A stretch of DNA of 64,000 nt from Billgrantia aerodenitrificans (GCF_021404405.1 NZ_JABFTV010000003.1:248001-312000), one strand, 5' to 3'. Counted from the first letter of the stretch, positions 44,619 through 55,409 are shown. The notes: generated from the sequence alone by a model not told the origin. Program-made: numbers and translations.

Positions 44619-45705
44619 CGGGACGTTCCTCTTCCTTGCGGTCGTTGGGGCGCACCAGCAGCGCATCGAGCCGTTCGACGACATCGTCGACGCGAATCAG
44701 CGTCATGGCATCGGGATGGCGTACACGCTGGCCCCAGGTGATGTCGTCGGGTTCGCGGTGCATGTAGGCACGCACCGCATCCGGGTAGCGGTTGACCACG
44801 TAGTCGCGCCACAGGTAGGGCGCGGCGCGGTCCGGATTGGTGGTAGCGAACAGCCCCACTACCGGCGTGCCCATGGCATTGGCCATGTGCACGGGGCCGG
44901 AGTCGGGAGCGATCACCGCCCGGGCGCCGGCGATCAGCGCCAACAGCCCCTTGAGCGAGGTAGCGCCGATGGCATCGATCACCGCTTCCGGCCGGCTGAG
45001 GGCAGCGATACGCTCGCCCATTTCGCGTTCCTGGGTGCTGCCGCCGCCGGTGAGCACCGTCTTCAGACCGTACTGAGCCCAGGCGTGTTCAATGACGGCG
45101 GCATAGCCCTCCGCCGACCAGTTGCGAAAATTGCGCAGCCGCGGGTTGGCGCAGGGGCTCATCAGCAGGTAGGCGGCTTCGCCGGTCAGCGCCGTGGCCT
45201 CTTCGAAGGCCGTCGCCGGCACCGGCATGTCCCAGGCCAGCGAGGTGTCCTCCACCCCCAGCAGGCGGGCGAAGTCGAGGAACGACTCCAGCACGTGGGC
45301 ACGGGGATGGGGTGCCAGCTGACGATGGGTGAACCAGTGCTGGGCATCCTTGGCGCGCGCCTTGTCGTAGCCCACCCGCACCTTGGCCCTGAGCCCCAGC
45401 GAAAGCACGCTGGCCCGCAGCGCCTGCTGCATGTGCAGCAGCACGTCAAAGCGGGTATCGCCCAGCTCACGCCACAGCCGGCGCATACCGGCAAGCCCCG
45501 AGGCCTTGTCGTAGACCACGAATTCGACCCCCGACAGGCCAGCCAGTAAACTGTGTTCCGCCTTGCCGATGATCCAGGTGATGCGCACGCTGGGCCACTG
45601 GCGCTGCAGGGCGCGTATGGTGGGCACCAGGTTGCAGACGTCGCCGAGGGCGGAGAGTCGCAGCACGGCGATGTGACGCGGTTGGGCGGGCAGAGGATGC
45701 TTCAT
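44608..45705 (-). CDS. opsX: Heptosyltransferase I, OpsX type (GT9)
   Basis: Adds the first heptose to Kdo. It has 365 residues from the ATG at 45705. The start [20 protein letters not shown] and the [16 protein letters not shown] and YDKASGL elements match OpsX of Haemophilus, which is known to act on phosphorylated Kdo, better than WaaC. The ADP-heptose site is [20 protein letters not shown]. An alternative ATG at 45741 would overlap the divergent kdkA by 38 bp; neither start has a clear ribosome site. The pairing with kdkA supports the function. OpsX rather than WaaC is recognised by eye from remembered sequence. Confidence 0.82.
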   Translation of the reverse strand: MKHPLPAQPRHIAVLRLSALGDVCNLVPTIRALQRQWPSVRITWIIGKAEHSLLAGLSGVEFVVYDKASGLAGMRRLWRELGDTRFDVLLHMQQALRASVLSLGLRAKVRVGYDKARAKDAQHWFTHRQLAPHPRAHVLESFLDFARLLGVEDTSLAWDMPVPATAFEEATALTGEAAYLLMSPCANPRLRNFRNWSAEGYAAVIEHAWAQYGLKTVLTGGGSTQEREMGERIAALSRPEAVIDAIGATSLKGLLALIAGARAVIAPDSGPVHMANAMGTPVVGLFATTNPDRAAPYLWRDYVVNRYPDAVRAYMHREPDDITWGQRVRHPDAMTLIRVDDVVERLDALLVRPNDRKEEERPDEA

Positions 45706-45706
45706 G
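45692..45706 (+). promoter_or_regulatory. Ribosome site deciding the kdkA start, inside divergent opsX
   Basis: AGAGGA (45692-45697) lies 6 bases before the ATG at 45704-45706. The same CATG also carries the opsX ATG on the other strand (45703-45705). The kdkA leader therefore lies within the opsX coding region. Confidence 0.75.
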
Positions 45707-46417
45707 CAGTTGGCAACGTGTCGAACGGGAAAGACCTTCATTCTATATGATGCGGACAGTGTATGTGACGCCGAGCCGGCGCCACAAATCGGCCCGCCGC
45801 TGTTCGACCCCGCGCATTGGCACCGCTGTGGAAAGGTGCTCGGCGAAGCCCCCGGGCGCGGCAGCAGCCTGTTTCTCGACGCCGGACGCGAGCAGTGGGT
45901 GCTGCGTCCCTACCGTCGCGGCGGCCTGATCGCCAGGTTGAGCGAGAGCCGCTATCTATGGACGGGGCTCGAACGCACCCGCGCCTTTCGCGAGCTGCGC
46001 CTCACCGCCCACCTGCACCGCGAGGGGCTGCCGGTGCCGCGACCGGTGGCCGCCTCGGTTACTCGCTGCGGGCCGACCTACACGGCCGCCCTGATCACCG
46101 TGCGCATCCCCGAAGCCGGGGCCCTGGCCGAACGCCTTGCCGAGGCCGAGCCGGCGCTGCTCGAACGGGTCGGCGCCACCATCCGCCGCTTTCACGCGGC
46201 GGGCCTCGATCATGTCGACCTCAACGCCCGCAACCTGCTGATCGATGCCGACGGTAGCGTCTGGCTGATCGATCTTGACCGCTGCCGGCTGCGCCCACCC
46301 GGCGCCTGGCAAGAGGCGAACCTGGCGCGACTGGCCCGCTCGCTGAGCAAGTTCGGCGCGCCCGCCGCGGCCATGGAGACGATACGCCGCGGCTACGCCT
46401 CCGATGACGCCGGCTGA
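45704..46417 (+). CDS. kdkA: Kdo kinase KdkA
   Basis: Phosphorylates Kdo on lipid A. It has 237 residues with a compact protein-kinase-like fold: HWHRCGKVLGEAPGRGSSLF, LRPYRRGGLIARLSESRYLW (close to the Haemophilus KdkA segment), RAFRELRLTAHLHREGLPVP, the catalytic HVDLNARNLLIDADG and the metal Asp in VWLIDLDRCR. The ATG at 45704 is supported by AGAGGA, and no other Met occurs before the catalytic core. Its 3' end overlaps the convergent GT9 gene by 25 bp (46393-46417). Confidence 0.92.
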   Translation: MQLATCRTGKTFILYDADSVCDAEPAPQIGPPLFDPAHWHRCGKVLGEAPGRGSSLFLDAGREQWVLRPYRRGGLIARLSESRYLWTGLERTRAFRELRLTAHLHREGLPVPRPVAASVTRCGPTYTAALITVRIPEAGALAERLAEAEPALLERVGATIRRFHAAGLDHVDLNARNLLIDADGSVWLIDLDRCRLRPPGAWQEANLARLARSLSKFGAPAAAMETIRRGYASDDAG

Positions 46418-47436
46418 CGCGCCTTGCCGCGCTCGGGGTAGAGCCGCTGGAGCAGCTCCTCGAGGCCCTGCAGGATATCCATCCTGCCCGGCACCTGGCC
46501 GTCACGGTGGAACACCGCCTCGTGGCAGTCCTCGTAGCGCGGCCAGTAGCGAAACGGCACGGTCATGAAGAAGATCCCCAGCGTCGGGGTATGAGTCGCC
46601 AGCGCCAGGTTGCGCACGCCGGTATCCCCCGACACCAGCACGCTGGACGCCGCCATCCACGGCGCCAGCCGCTCCAGGTCCATGCGTCCCTCGATCTCCA
46701 CATTGTCGTGGCGGGCCGCCACCTCGGCGAGGAAGTCGCCGGACTCCTCGGATTTGTGGCCTTCGAGCAGCACATGGCGATAGCCGGGAAATTCGACGGC
46801 TGCCTGCTCGATCAGTTGGCGCCATGACTCCTGGGACAGCGACTTTTCCGCCACGGCGGCATAGGGGAAGTAGACGATGCGCGGCTTCGCCAGAGCGCGC
46901 TGATGGCGCGGCATGGCGAATTCCAGCGGGTACTGCGGCTTGTGCCCCATGATCTTGAGAAAGTCGAGCAGTACCTCGGCTTCGTAGTGAAAGTCCGAGC
47001 GCAGGATGCCGACATCGAACAGCAGCTTGTTGAGCCCGCTGCGGTAGGGAAAGCCGAGCTTGACCCGCGCCGACGTCAGCAGGGTCTGCAGGCGCGAGCG
47101 GGCCGTATCGGCCAGATCGAAGAGCACGTCGACCTCGCGGTACTGGCGCAGGGAGTGCAACTGCTCACGCAGCGAACCGCGGGAGTCCAGCACGTGCACC
47201 TCGTCGACCAGGTCGTCGGGCACCGCATACTGGTACTTGCTCACCGTACTCAGGGTGATGTGCGCCTGGGGAAACAGGCGCCGGAGTTCGACCAGGAACG
47301 GCCGTGTCGCCATCATGTCGCCGAAGGCGCACTGGCGGATCACCAGAATGCGGCGCACCTGCTCCACGTGCAGCCGCGACAGCCATTTGCGACCGCGATT
47401 GTTGAGATAGCCGCCCTTTTCGATCCAGGCTTTCAT
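46393..47436 (-). CDS. Glycosyltransferase family 9 protein (heptosyltransferase-like)
   Basis: A 347-residue LPS-core transferase of the ADP-heptose type. The first domain has RRILVIRQCAFGDMMATRPF (GT9 loop) and DVLFDLADTARSRLQTLLTS. The second has RIVYFPYAAVAEKSLSQESW and VLVSGDTGVRNLALATHTPT, corresponding to the D-S/T-G-x-x-H/N-x-A donor motif, with Asn in place of the usual His (GVRNLA). That change may mean a different donor or weak activity. It overlaps the GT4 stop by 4 bp (ATGA). Acceptor unknown. Confidence 0.85.
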   Translation of the reverse strand: MKAWIEKGGYLNNRGRKWLSRLHVEQVRRILVIRQCAFGDMMATRPFLVELRRLFPQAHITLSTVSKYQYAVPDDLVDEVHVLDSRGSLREQLHSLRQYREVDVLFDLADTARSRLQTLLTSARVKLGFPYRSGLNKLLFDVGILRSDFHYEAEVLLDFLKIMGHKPQYPLEFAMPRHQRALAKPRIVYFPYAAVAEKSLSQESWRQLIEQAAVEFPGYRHVLLEGHKSEESGDFLAEVAARHDNVEIEGRMDLERLAPWMAASSVLVSGDTGVRNLALATHTPTLGIFFMTVPFRYWPRYEDCHEAVFHRDGQVPGRMDILQGLEELLQRLYPERGKARQPASSEA

Positions 47437-48569
47437 GATGTTGGCTCCTTCCCGGCGTATTCTCGAATCAGGGCTTCGACATGCGCCGCCACGCCGAAAT
47501 GGCGCTCGGCTCTTGCCCTTGCCGTCTGGCCGAGGCGCTCGCGCAGGGCCGCGTCCTGGCCTAGCTCCGCCATGGCCTCGGCCCAGGCCTGCGACTCCTC
47601 GGCTGCGGCAAGGCGCCCGCAGTCGGCCTCGAGCAGCTCGGGAATCGCCCCGCTGTCGGCACCGACGATGGCCTTGCCGGCGGCCATGGCCTCTACCACG
47701 GTAAGGCCGAAGGCCTCATTACGCGATGGCACGCAGACGATGTCCAGTGCCTCGAACAGGCGCGGCAGGTCAGGACGAAACCCGGCAAAAGTCACGCGCT
47801 GCCCCAGCTTCAGCTCCTCGATCCGCGAGCGCAAGTGCGAGACGTAACGTTCGTCGCTGCCTTCGCGGGCGCTGAGCCCGCCGATCAGCACGCCGTGCCA
47901 GGCCAGCTCGGGAGCGCGCTCGGCCAGTCGGGCCAGCCCTTCCAGCCACACCTCATGGCCCTTGCCGTCGGTCAGGCGCCCGGGCAGGCCGATCGCCACC
48001 TGGCCCGGCATGACGCCCAGCTCGCGGCGCAGCGCCTCACGAGCCGGCTCATCCAGTTGCGGCGCATAGGGCGTCAGGTCGATGCCCAGGTAGAGCCGGC
48101 GAATGCGCTCCGGCGGCAACGGAAAGGCCTTCAGGTTGCGCTGGCGGGTGGCCTCGCTGATGGCAAAGAGCCGGCTGACGCGCCCGTAGGCCCAGCGATG
48201 GTAAAAATCCTTCTTCGGCCGGGTCACGCCCATGTGATCGGTGAAGAACAGCTGGAGCGTCGGTCGCAGGGTCGCCAGCAGCGCGCCCAGGCGCAGGTCG
48301 CTGGACTTGTGACAGTGCAGCACCTCGATACCATGGCGCTTCAGGTAGCCCAGTATGCGCCCCACCTGCAGCAGCGCCCGGCCGCGCGAGGGCACCGTCA
48401 GCGGTGCGATACCGGTCGACGCCAGGCTCTCGGCGACCCGCGAACCGGCCAGGGCCAGGCCATGGGCCTGCCACCCCTGACGTTGCAGCTCGGGTATAAT
48501 CCGCGCAGGATACATTTCGAGTCCGCCCCAGCCATCCGATAGGCAGATATGCATGACCTTGTACGACAA
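47433..48569 (-). CDS. Glycosyltransferase family 4 (GT-B) protein
   Basis: A 378-residue retaining transferase. The N-terminal domain has CLSDGWGGLEMYPARIIPEL (glycine loop) and VLHCHKSSDLRLGALLATLR. The C-terminal domain has VAIGLPGRLTDGKGHEVW and the E-x7-E donor motif in PSRNEAFGLTVVEAMAAGKA. The start is TTG at 48569, supported by AAGGAG six bases upstream; an ATG at 48554 is the alternative with a weaker site. Only 41 bp separate it from the divergent GT9 gene, so each promoter must lie inside the other gene. Sugar unknown. Confidence 0.87.
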   Translation of the reverse strand: MSYKVMHICLSDGWGGLEMYPARIIPELQRQGWQAHGLALAGSRVAESLASTGIAPLTVPSRGRALLQVGRILGYLKRHGIEVLHCHKSSDLRLGALLATLRPTLQLFFTDHMGVTRPKKDFYHRWAYGRVSRLFAISEATRQRNLKAFPLPPERIRRLYLGIDLTPYAPQLDEPAREALRRELGVMPGQVAIGLPGRLTDGKGHEVWLEGLARLAERAPELAWHGVLIGGLSAREGSDERYVSHLRSRIEELKLGQRVTFAGFRPDLPRLFEALDIVCVPSRNEAFGLTVVEAMAAGKAIVGADSGAIPELLEADCGRLAAAEESQAWAEAMAELGQDAALRERLGQTARARAERHFGVAAHVEALIREYAGKEPTS

Positions 48570-48610
48570 GGCTGTCTCCTTCGTCGGTCAACCGGGGCTC
48601 GGGAGCCCAG

Positions 48611-49720
48611 ATGACGTCTTCTTCCCGCGTGGCCGCTCGCCACGCAGCGAATCAGCCGCCGCACATCCTGGTGGTGCGCAACGACAAGCTCGGCGATTTC
48701 ATGCTCGCCTGGCCGGCGCTGGCCTGTCTCAAGGCCGCCGCTCCGCAAGCGCGGATCAGCGTGCTGGTGCCGGCCTATACGGCACCGCTGGCCCGGCTGT
48801 GCCCGTGGATCGACGCGGTCATCGTCGATCCCGGCGACGCCGCCGGCAAGCAGGCGCAGCGCGAACTGCTGGCCCAGCTGCGCAGCGAACGCTTCTGCGC
48901 CATGCTCACGCTCTACTCCACGCCGCGCATCGGCTGGCTCGGCTGGCGAGCCGGCATCCCTTGCCGCGTGGCACCGGCCACCAAGTGGGCGCAGCTATTC
49001 TACAATCATCGCGTCGTTCAGCGCAGGTCGCGCTCCGACAAACCGGAATACCTGTACAACGTCGAGCTGGCCGAGGCATTGCTGGCAGCCCAGGGCTGGC
49101 AGCCCCAGGCGCGCCCAGCGCCGCCGTACTGGCCGCTGTCGCCCGGCACCGCGGCAGCCCAGCGCGAGTCAATAGCCGGGGCCCTGGCGCTGGAGCCGTC
49201 ACGACCGTGGCTGTTCCTGCATGCCGGCAGCGGCGGCTCGGCGGTCAATCTCTCTTCGTCTCAGTACGCCGAACTGGCCGCCGCCATCGATTCCAGGCTT
49301 GCCGCAGACGACATTCGCGCGCATTGGGTGCTGACCGCCGGCCCCGGCGAAGAGCCGGCGGCACACGAATTGTGTGAGATGCTGCACGACAGGCGGTTGC
49401 AGGCCAAGGTTCTGCCGCCGCGTACGGGTCTCGCCGACTTCGCCCTGGCGCTGAGCGCCGCGGACCTGTTCGTCGCCGGCTCCACAGGGCCGCTGCACAT
49501 CGCCGCTTGCCTGAACCGGCCCACGGCCGGCTTCTACCCCGCGCGCCGTTCGGCCACTGCGCTACGCTGGCAAACCTGCAACGACGCGAGCCGCCGCCTC
49601 GCCTTCAGCCCCCCCGAGGGCGCCGGCGAAAGCGAGATGTCGGCCATCGACCTCGAGGTCGCGGCCACCGAGATCAGCGCTCTGGTGTCTCGTCGGGTGG
49701 CGGCGAAGTCCGCGTCCTGA
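48611..49720 (+). CDS. Glycosyltransferase family 9 protein
   Basis: A 369-residue protein with GT9 features: HILVVRNDKLGDFMLAWPAL at the start, LVPAYTAPLARLCPWIDAVI, and a C-terminal FVAGSTGPLHIAACLNRPTA donor motif with the expected His. GGGAG precedes the ATG. Its 3' end runs 47 bp into the convergent GT2 gene. It is the third of four GT9 genes in this block (the others at 44608, 46393 and 52292) and may add an outer heptose or hexose. The specificity is not readable from sequence. Confidence 0.85.
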   Translation: MTSSSRVAARHAANQPPHILVVRNDKLGDFMLAWPALACLKAAAPQARISVLVPAYTAPLARLCPWIDAVIVDPGDAAGKQAQRELLAQLRSERFCAMLTLYSTPRIGWLGWRAGIPCRVAPATKWAQLFYNHRVVQRRSRSDKPEYLYNVELAEALLAAQGWQPQARPAPPYWPLSPGTAAAQRESIAGALALEPSRPWLFLHAGSGGSAVNLSSSQYAELAAAIDSRLAADDIRAHWVLTAGPGEEPAAHELCEMLHDRRLQAKVLPPRTGLADFALALSAADLFVAGSTGPLHIAACLNRPTAGFYPARRSATALRWQTCNDASRRLAFSPPEGAGESEMSAIDLEVAATEISALVSRRVAAKSAS

Positions 49721-50453
49721 CCCACAGGTCGGCGTACTTGGCGAAGGTGGAGTGTGCCGACAGCAATGCCAGCAACAAGCCCTGGCGACCATCGAGAAAG
49801 CCCGCGCGCAGCAGGTACATGCGCAGGAAGCAGCCCACACCATGCACGAGCCCGGCCGAGAGACTGCCCTGTTTGCCACGGGCGGCACGCTGCTCGGCCC
49901 AGGCCTGGGCGTAGTGGGCCGACTTCTCGAGATAGTGACGCAGGTCGCGGTAGGTGTAGTGCAGCAGGTCGCCCACCAGCGCCTTGACCGGCAAGCCATC
50001 TGGATTGTGCAGCTTTTCGTGGACCAGGGCCGCATCGTAGCCGGCCTTGCCGCGAGGATAGAGCCGTGCCACCCGGTCGGGATACCAGCCCGAATGGCGA
50101 ATGAAGTCGCCGAAACACCAGGATAGGCGCGGCAGGGTGTGGATCGCCGGCTCGCCGCTGGCGACAGCGGTCTGGATGCTCCGGCGCAGCTCCGGCGTCA
50201 CCCGCTCGTCGGCATCGACCATCAGGATCCAGTCGCTCTCGACCATGGCTTCGGCACGCTGACGCTGAACGCCGAAGCCCTGCCAGTCGGCGTTCACCGC
50301 CACCTTGTCGGTGAATTCCCGGGCGATGGCGCAAGTGTCGTCGTCGCTGCCGGAATCGAGGATCACAATCTCATCCACCCAGCGCAGCGTCTCCAGGCAA
50401 GCGCGCAGATGGGCGGCCTCGTTCTTCACGATCAGTACCGCAGCCAGGCTCAT
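49674..50453 (-). CDS. Glycosyltransferase family 2 protein, WaaE/KdtX type
   Basis: A 259-residue inverting transferase of the lipooligosaccharide-core group. It starts with SLAAVLIVKNEAAHLRACLE, has VILDSGSDDDTCAIAREF (first Asp pair), WILMVDADERVTPELRRS (D-x-D) and the WaaE/LgtF-type HTLPRLSWCFGDFIRHSGWY and DAALVHEKLH elements. Members add glucose to the first heptose. GAGGAGAGG precedes the ATG at 50453; the longer frame is rejected. It overlaps the end of the plus-strand GT9 gene by 47 bp. Confidence 0.88.
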   Translation of the reverse strand: MSLAAVLIVKNEAAHLRACLETLRWVDEIVILDSGSDDDTCAIAREFTDKVAVNADWQGFGVQRQRAEAMVESDWILMVDADERVTPELRRSIQTAVASGEPAIHTLPRLSWCFGDFIRHSGWYPDRVARLYPRGKAGYDAALVHEKLHNPDGLPVKALVGDLLHYTYRDLRHYLEKSAHYAQAWAEQRAARGKQGSLSAGLVHGVGCFLRMYLLRAGFLDGRQGLLLALLSAHSTFAKYADLWVRTRTSPPPDETPER

Positions 50454-50594
50454 CGACCTCTCCTCGTCGGTCCGGCGGGCTGGCCAGTTTACTGCCGCCG
50501 AGCGGATGGCGCCAAATCCGAAAACACCTTGCATGGTGCAGGGCGGCGAAGCCTTGTTAAGCTGACAGACGAACTCAATGGAAGCCCTCACCCC

Positions 50595-52274
50595 ATGACG
50601 ATTTCTTCCAAACTTCTCAAGCTGGCCCACCCACGCTGGCTATCGCTGCTTGTGATCGGACTCTGTCTGGGTTACGCACTGACCGCGTTGACCCGTCTGC
50701 CCCACTGGAGCCTGCCGCTGGTGGCCGCGCTGTGGATGGCCATGGGTACATGGCTGAACTGGGGCGCGCCGCAAAGCGCTCCGAGCGCTTCTTCATCGCG
50801 GCGTTGGCCATGGAGCCTGGTGCCGATCGCACTGTGGGGGCTTTACATCTACCTCTCCGAGAGCTTCGGCATCGTCGATCTCGGCGCAGTGTTCTTCCAC
50901 CTGCAGGCCGGCATGACCGACCACGGCGGCGTCAGCCGTATCGGTGCGGCCATCGGCTATACCCTGACCATGGTGGCGCTGCTGGCGGCGATCACCTGGT
51001 TGATTCGCCATGACCGCCGCTGGAGCCTGACCGAACCCTTTCTGGCCATGGCGTTACTCGCCACCAATCCGCTGCTCTATGGCGTCACCCAGCGCGGCGC
51101 GGCCATCGTCACCGACGACGGCGCCTGGCTCGACCGCCAATACGTACAGCCGGTCATTCTGGAGGCGCCCGAAGAGCGGCCCAACCTCCTGCTCATGTAT
51201 CTGGAAAGCATCGAGCGCACCTACGCCGACCGGGAGCGTTTCGGTGATGCCTATGCCGACCTGGATGCCATCGGCGAGCATGGCCTGGCCTATGAGGGGG
51301 TCTATCAGATCGACAACACCGGCTGGACCATGGCCGGCATGATCGCCAGCCAGTGCGGCAGCCCCCTGATGCCGGCCGGACTGCTGCACGACCGCCAGTT
51401 CACGCCGCTGGATAAGGTGGTACCCGGCGTCGACTGCCTGGGAGACCTGCTGGCCGAACAGGGCTATCGGCTCAGCTACCTGGGTGGGGCCAGCACGGCT
51501 TTTGCCGGCAAGGGGATCTTCTACAAGGGGCACGGTTTCGAAACCGTGCTCGGGCGTGAAGACCTGCAGCCCCTGCTGGACGATCCCGATTACGTCAACA
51601 ACTGGGGACTCTACGACGACTCGCTCTATGATTTCACGCTCGAGGAGATGCGGCGGCTCGACCAGGAGCCAGGGCCCTGGGGAGTGGTCAACCTGACCCT
51701 TGCCGGCCATGCCCCCCGTGGCTATCCCGCCCAAGCCTGCATCGACCGCCAGGGTGAGTTCGACGGCGTCGACATCCTCTACTCGGTAGAGTGCTCAGCC
51801 TGGCTGGCCCGCGACTTCCTCGAGCGCGCCGATGCCGAGGGACTGCTCGACAATACTATCGTGATCATCGCCAGCGATCACCTGACCATGCGTGTCTCGG
51901 CCTGGGAGCAGCTGATCCAGGGCGAGCGTGACAACACCTTCATGCTGCTGGGGCCGGGGATTCCCGTGGGACGCGAGAGCCGCGAGGCTTCCATGGTGGA
52001 TGTCTTCCCCACCATTCTCGAAGCCATGGGTTTCACCATCGACTGGCACCGCGCCGGCCTGGGGGTTTCGCTGCTCTCCGACGAGCCGACACTCCTCGAG
52101 GAGTACAGCAAGACCGAGATCAATGCCCGAATGCGTGAAGAGCGGGCGCTTCAGGAGCGCCTGTGGAATGGCCTGGCCCCCGAGCCGCAGCCTGCTCCCG
52201 AGCAGGAGAAACAGGAGCAGGTGGTGGAGACTCCGGTGGATTCCACCGGTGAAGAGCCTGCCGCGGTACAGTGA
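50595..52274 (+). CDS. Membrane sulfatase-fold transferase, OpgB/LtaS-like
   Basis: A 559-residue inner-membrane protein with five helices in the first 200 residues and a periplasmic alkaline-phosphatase-like domain. Seen: NLLLMYLESIERTYADRERF (first metal Glu), DNTGWTMAGMIASQCGSPLM with the Thr nucleophile as in OpgB/LtaS, WGVVNLTLAGHAPRGYP and IVIIASDHLTMRV (Asp-His metal pair). The Pro/Glu/Gln-rich last 30 residues look disordered. OpgB moves phosphoglycerol to periplasmic glucans. Inside an LPS-core cluster it could instead decorate LPS with phosphoglycerol or phosphoethanolamine. The ATG at 50595 is the last before the first helix. Confidence 0.85.
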   Translation: MTISSKLLKLAHPRWLSLLVIGLCLGYALTALTRLPHWSLPLVAALWMAMGTWLNWGAPQSAPSASSSRRWPWSLVPIALWGLYIYLSESFGIVDLGAVFFHLQAGMTDHGGVSRIGAAIGYTLTMVALLAAITWLIRHDRRWSLTEPFLAMALLATNPLLYGVTQRGAAIVTDDGAWLDRQYVQPVILEAPEERPNLLLMYLESIERTYADRERFGDAYADLDAIGEHGLAYEGVYQIDNTGWTMAGMIASQCGSPLMPAGLLHDRQFTPLDKVVPGVDCLGDLLAEQGYRLSYLGGASTAFAGKGIFYKGHGFETVLGREDLQPLLDDPDYVNNWGLYDDSLYDFTLEEMRRLDQEPGPWGVVNLTLAGHAPRGYPAQACIDRQGEFDGVDILYSVECSAWLARDFLERADAEGLLDNTIVIIASDHLTMRVSAWEQLIQGERDNTFMLLGPGIPVGRESREASMVDVFPTILEAMGFTIDWHRAGLGVSLLSDEPTLLEEYSKTEINARMREERALQERLWNGLAPEPQPAPEQEKQEQVVETPVDSTGEEPAAVQ

Positions 52275-52291
52275 AACGGTCGCTCTGGCTT

Positions 52292-53341
52292 TCAGTCGCG
52301 AGTCACCGGGATGGCGGACTCTGCAAGCACGGCGGCCAGCACCCGCTGAGGCGACAGCTGCACCAGGCAGTTGGTGTGCCCCAGCGGGCAGGTGCGCTCG
52401 AAGCAGGGCGAACAACCCAGCCCCAGATAGTGGATCTCGGCCCTGTCGGTGAGCGGCGGCGTATAGGCAGGCGACGACGAGCCATACAGCGCATGCACGC
52501 GGGTACCCACCGCCGCGGCCACGTGCATCAGCCCTGAGTCGTTGGTCACGACCTGCTGGCAGTCGGCGAGCAGATCGACCGCATCGGCCAGCCGGGTCTG
52601 TCCGCACAGGTTGTGAACGTACGGCAGGCCTGCGGCGATTGCCTCCCCGGCGGCGACGTCCTTGGGGCCACCCATCACGCGAATCTCGAAGCCCTCGTCC
52701 ACCAGGCGCTCGGCAAGCTCGCGGAAATGGCCCAGCGGCCACTGCTTGGCCGGCCCGTACTCGGCCCCGGGCATCATGCCGACGGCCGGCCGTGAGCTCA
52801 GGCCCAGGCGCGTGCGCAGCTCATCGAGGTTATCCGTGTCGATCCGCAAGCGCGGCCGGGGAATGGCGAAATCGCCGCGCCGGGCTTCCTCGGCTGTCAG
52901 TCCCAGCGCCACGAAGCGCTTCACGGTCTGGTCCAGCAGGGTCTTGTCGAGTTCGCGGCGATCGTTGAGCAGGCCATAGCGCTGCTCACCGGTGAAGCCG
53001 ATACGACGCGGAATCCGAGCCAGAAACGGCACCAGCGCCGATTTCCAGGAGCGCGGCAGCACGATGGCCCGGTCGAAACGCCCGCGCAGCCGCCCGGCCA
53101 GGGCGCGCCGGGTGGACCAGCCGAACTCACCGTGGCCGACGTCCAGGCTCGCCACTTCATCGACCTCGGCCATGCGCTCCAGAATCGGCTGCGACCAGCC
53201 CGGCGCCACCACACCGATGCGGCATCCCGGCTGGTTTTGCTTGAGGGTCATGAACAGGCTCTGGGCCATGACCATGTCGCCGACCCAGGAGGGGCCGACC
53301 ACCAGGATACGCGGGGCTGTGGAGGCAGCCGCCTGGCTCAT
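52292..53341 (-). CDS. waaF: ADP-heptose:LPS heptosyltransferase II
   Basis: Adds the second heptose to the inner core. It has 349 residues from the ATG at 53341, which overlaps the hldD stop (ATGA). WaaF marks are [100 protein letters not shown] and the final [17 protein letters not shown] cysteine cluster typical of RfaF. It ends 17 bp from the convergent sulfatase-fold gene. Confidence 0.95.
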   Translation of the reverse strand: MSQAAASTAPRILVVGPSWVGDMVMAQSLFMTLKQNQPGCRIGVVAPGWSQPILERMAEVDEVASLDVGHGEFGWSTRRALAGRLRGRFDRAIVLPRSWKSALVPFLARIPRRIGFTGEQRYGLLNDRRELDKTLLDQTVKRFVALGLTAEEARRGDFAIPRPRLRIDTDNLDELRTRLGLSSRPAVGMMPGAEYGPAKQWPLGHFRELAERLVDEGFEIRVMGGPKDVAAGEAIAAGLPYVHNLCGQTRLADAVDLLADCQQVVTNDSGLMHVAAAVGTRVHALYGSSSPAYTPPLTDRAEIHYLGLGCSPCFERTCPLGHTNCLVQLSPQRVLAAVLAESAIPVTRD

Positions 53342-54303
53342 CCCCTGGCCCCGGCCAGCCACTCAAGATACGCCTTCACGCCCTCGGCCACGGTGCGGAA
53401 CTCGCTCTCGTAGCCGGCCTCACGCAGGCGCGAGATGTCGGCGCGGGTATAGCTCTGATAGCGCCCCTTGAGTTCGTCGGGAAAGTCGATGTACTCGATG
53501 CGCCCGCGGCCATGGAAGTCGATGACCGCCTCGGCGATGGCCTTGAACGGCTCGGCCCGGCCGGAGCCGAGGTTGAAGATGCCCGACTTGTCGGGGTTGT
53601 CGAGGAACCACAGGTTGACGTTCACCACGTCGCCGACATACACGAAGTCGCGACTCTGCATGCCCGCCTCGTAGCCGTCCCAGCCACCGAACAGCCTGAG
53701 GCCCTGGCCCGCCGAAATCTGGGTGTGGTTGTGGTAGGCCACGCTCGCCATCTTGCCCTTGTGCTGCTCACGCGGGCCGTAGACGTTGAAGTAGCGGAAG
53801 CCCACCACCTGGCTGGTGAACTCATCCCAGTGCTGGCGCACGTACTGATCGAACAGCAGCTTGGAGTAACCGTAGACGTTAAGGGGCTTCTCGTGTTCGG
53901 GCTCCTCGCGGAACACCTGGCTGCCGCCGTAGGTGGCCGCCGACGAGGCATAGAGAAAGGGGATGCCCTGCTGCTGGCAGTAGTGCAGCAGCATCTTGGA
54001 GTACTCGAAGTTGTTGTCGAGCATGAAGCGGCCGTCCCACTCGGTGGTATCCGAGCAGGCCCCCTCGTGGAAAATCGCCTCGATCGGCGGCAGGCGCGAG
54101 GGCTCACCGCGCAGTGCCGCCTCGACGCGGGCACGGAAGTCGTCCTTGTCGAGATAGTCGCCCAGGGTGCAGTCCGCCAGGTTGACGAACTTGGTGCCGT
54201 CGGAGAGATCGTCGACCACCAGCACGTCGTTGCGCCCACGCTCGTTGAGAGCCTTGACCAGATTCGAGCCGACGAAGCCGGCGCCACCTGTCACTACGAT
54301 CAT
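53338..54303 (-). CDS. hldD: ADP-L-glycero-D-manno-heptose 6-epimerase
   Basis: Last step of ADP-heptose synthesis. It has 321 residues from the ATG at 54303, an extended short-chain dehydrogenase: [20 protein letters not shown] (NADP site), [34 protein letters not shown], the catalytic Tyr-Lys in [34 protein letters not shown] and [19 protein letters not shown] frame seven codons longer is not supported. It is coupled to waaF by a 4-bp overlap. Confidence 0.96.
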   Translation of the reverse strand: MIVVTGGAGFVGSNLVKALNERGRNDVLVVDDLSDGTKFVNLADCTLGDYLDKDDFRARVEAALRGEPSRLPPIEAIFHEGACSDTTEWDGRFMLDNNFEYSKMLLHYCQQQGIPFLYASSAATYGGSQVFREEPEHEKPLNVYGYSKLLFDQYVRQHWDEFTSQVVGFRYFNVYGPREQHKGKMASVAYHNHTQISAGQGLRLFGGWDGYEAGMQSRDFVYVGDVVNVNLWFLDNPDKSGIFNLGSGRAEPFKAIAEAVIDFHGRGRIEYIDFPDELKGRYQSYTRADISRLREAGYESEFRTVAEGVKAYLEWLAGARG

Positions 54304-54380
54304 GTAAACCTCGCTGGGGCGCAAGCGCTGCGCCTATAACCCATGTGCCTGTGATTGTATACTTGACGCCCTGTGAATTC

Positions 54381-55408
<1,028 letters not shown>

Positions 55409-55409
<1 letters not shown>

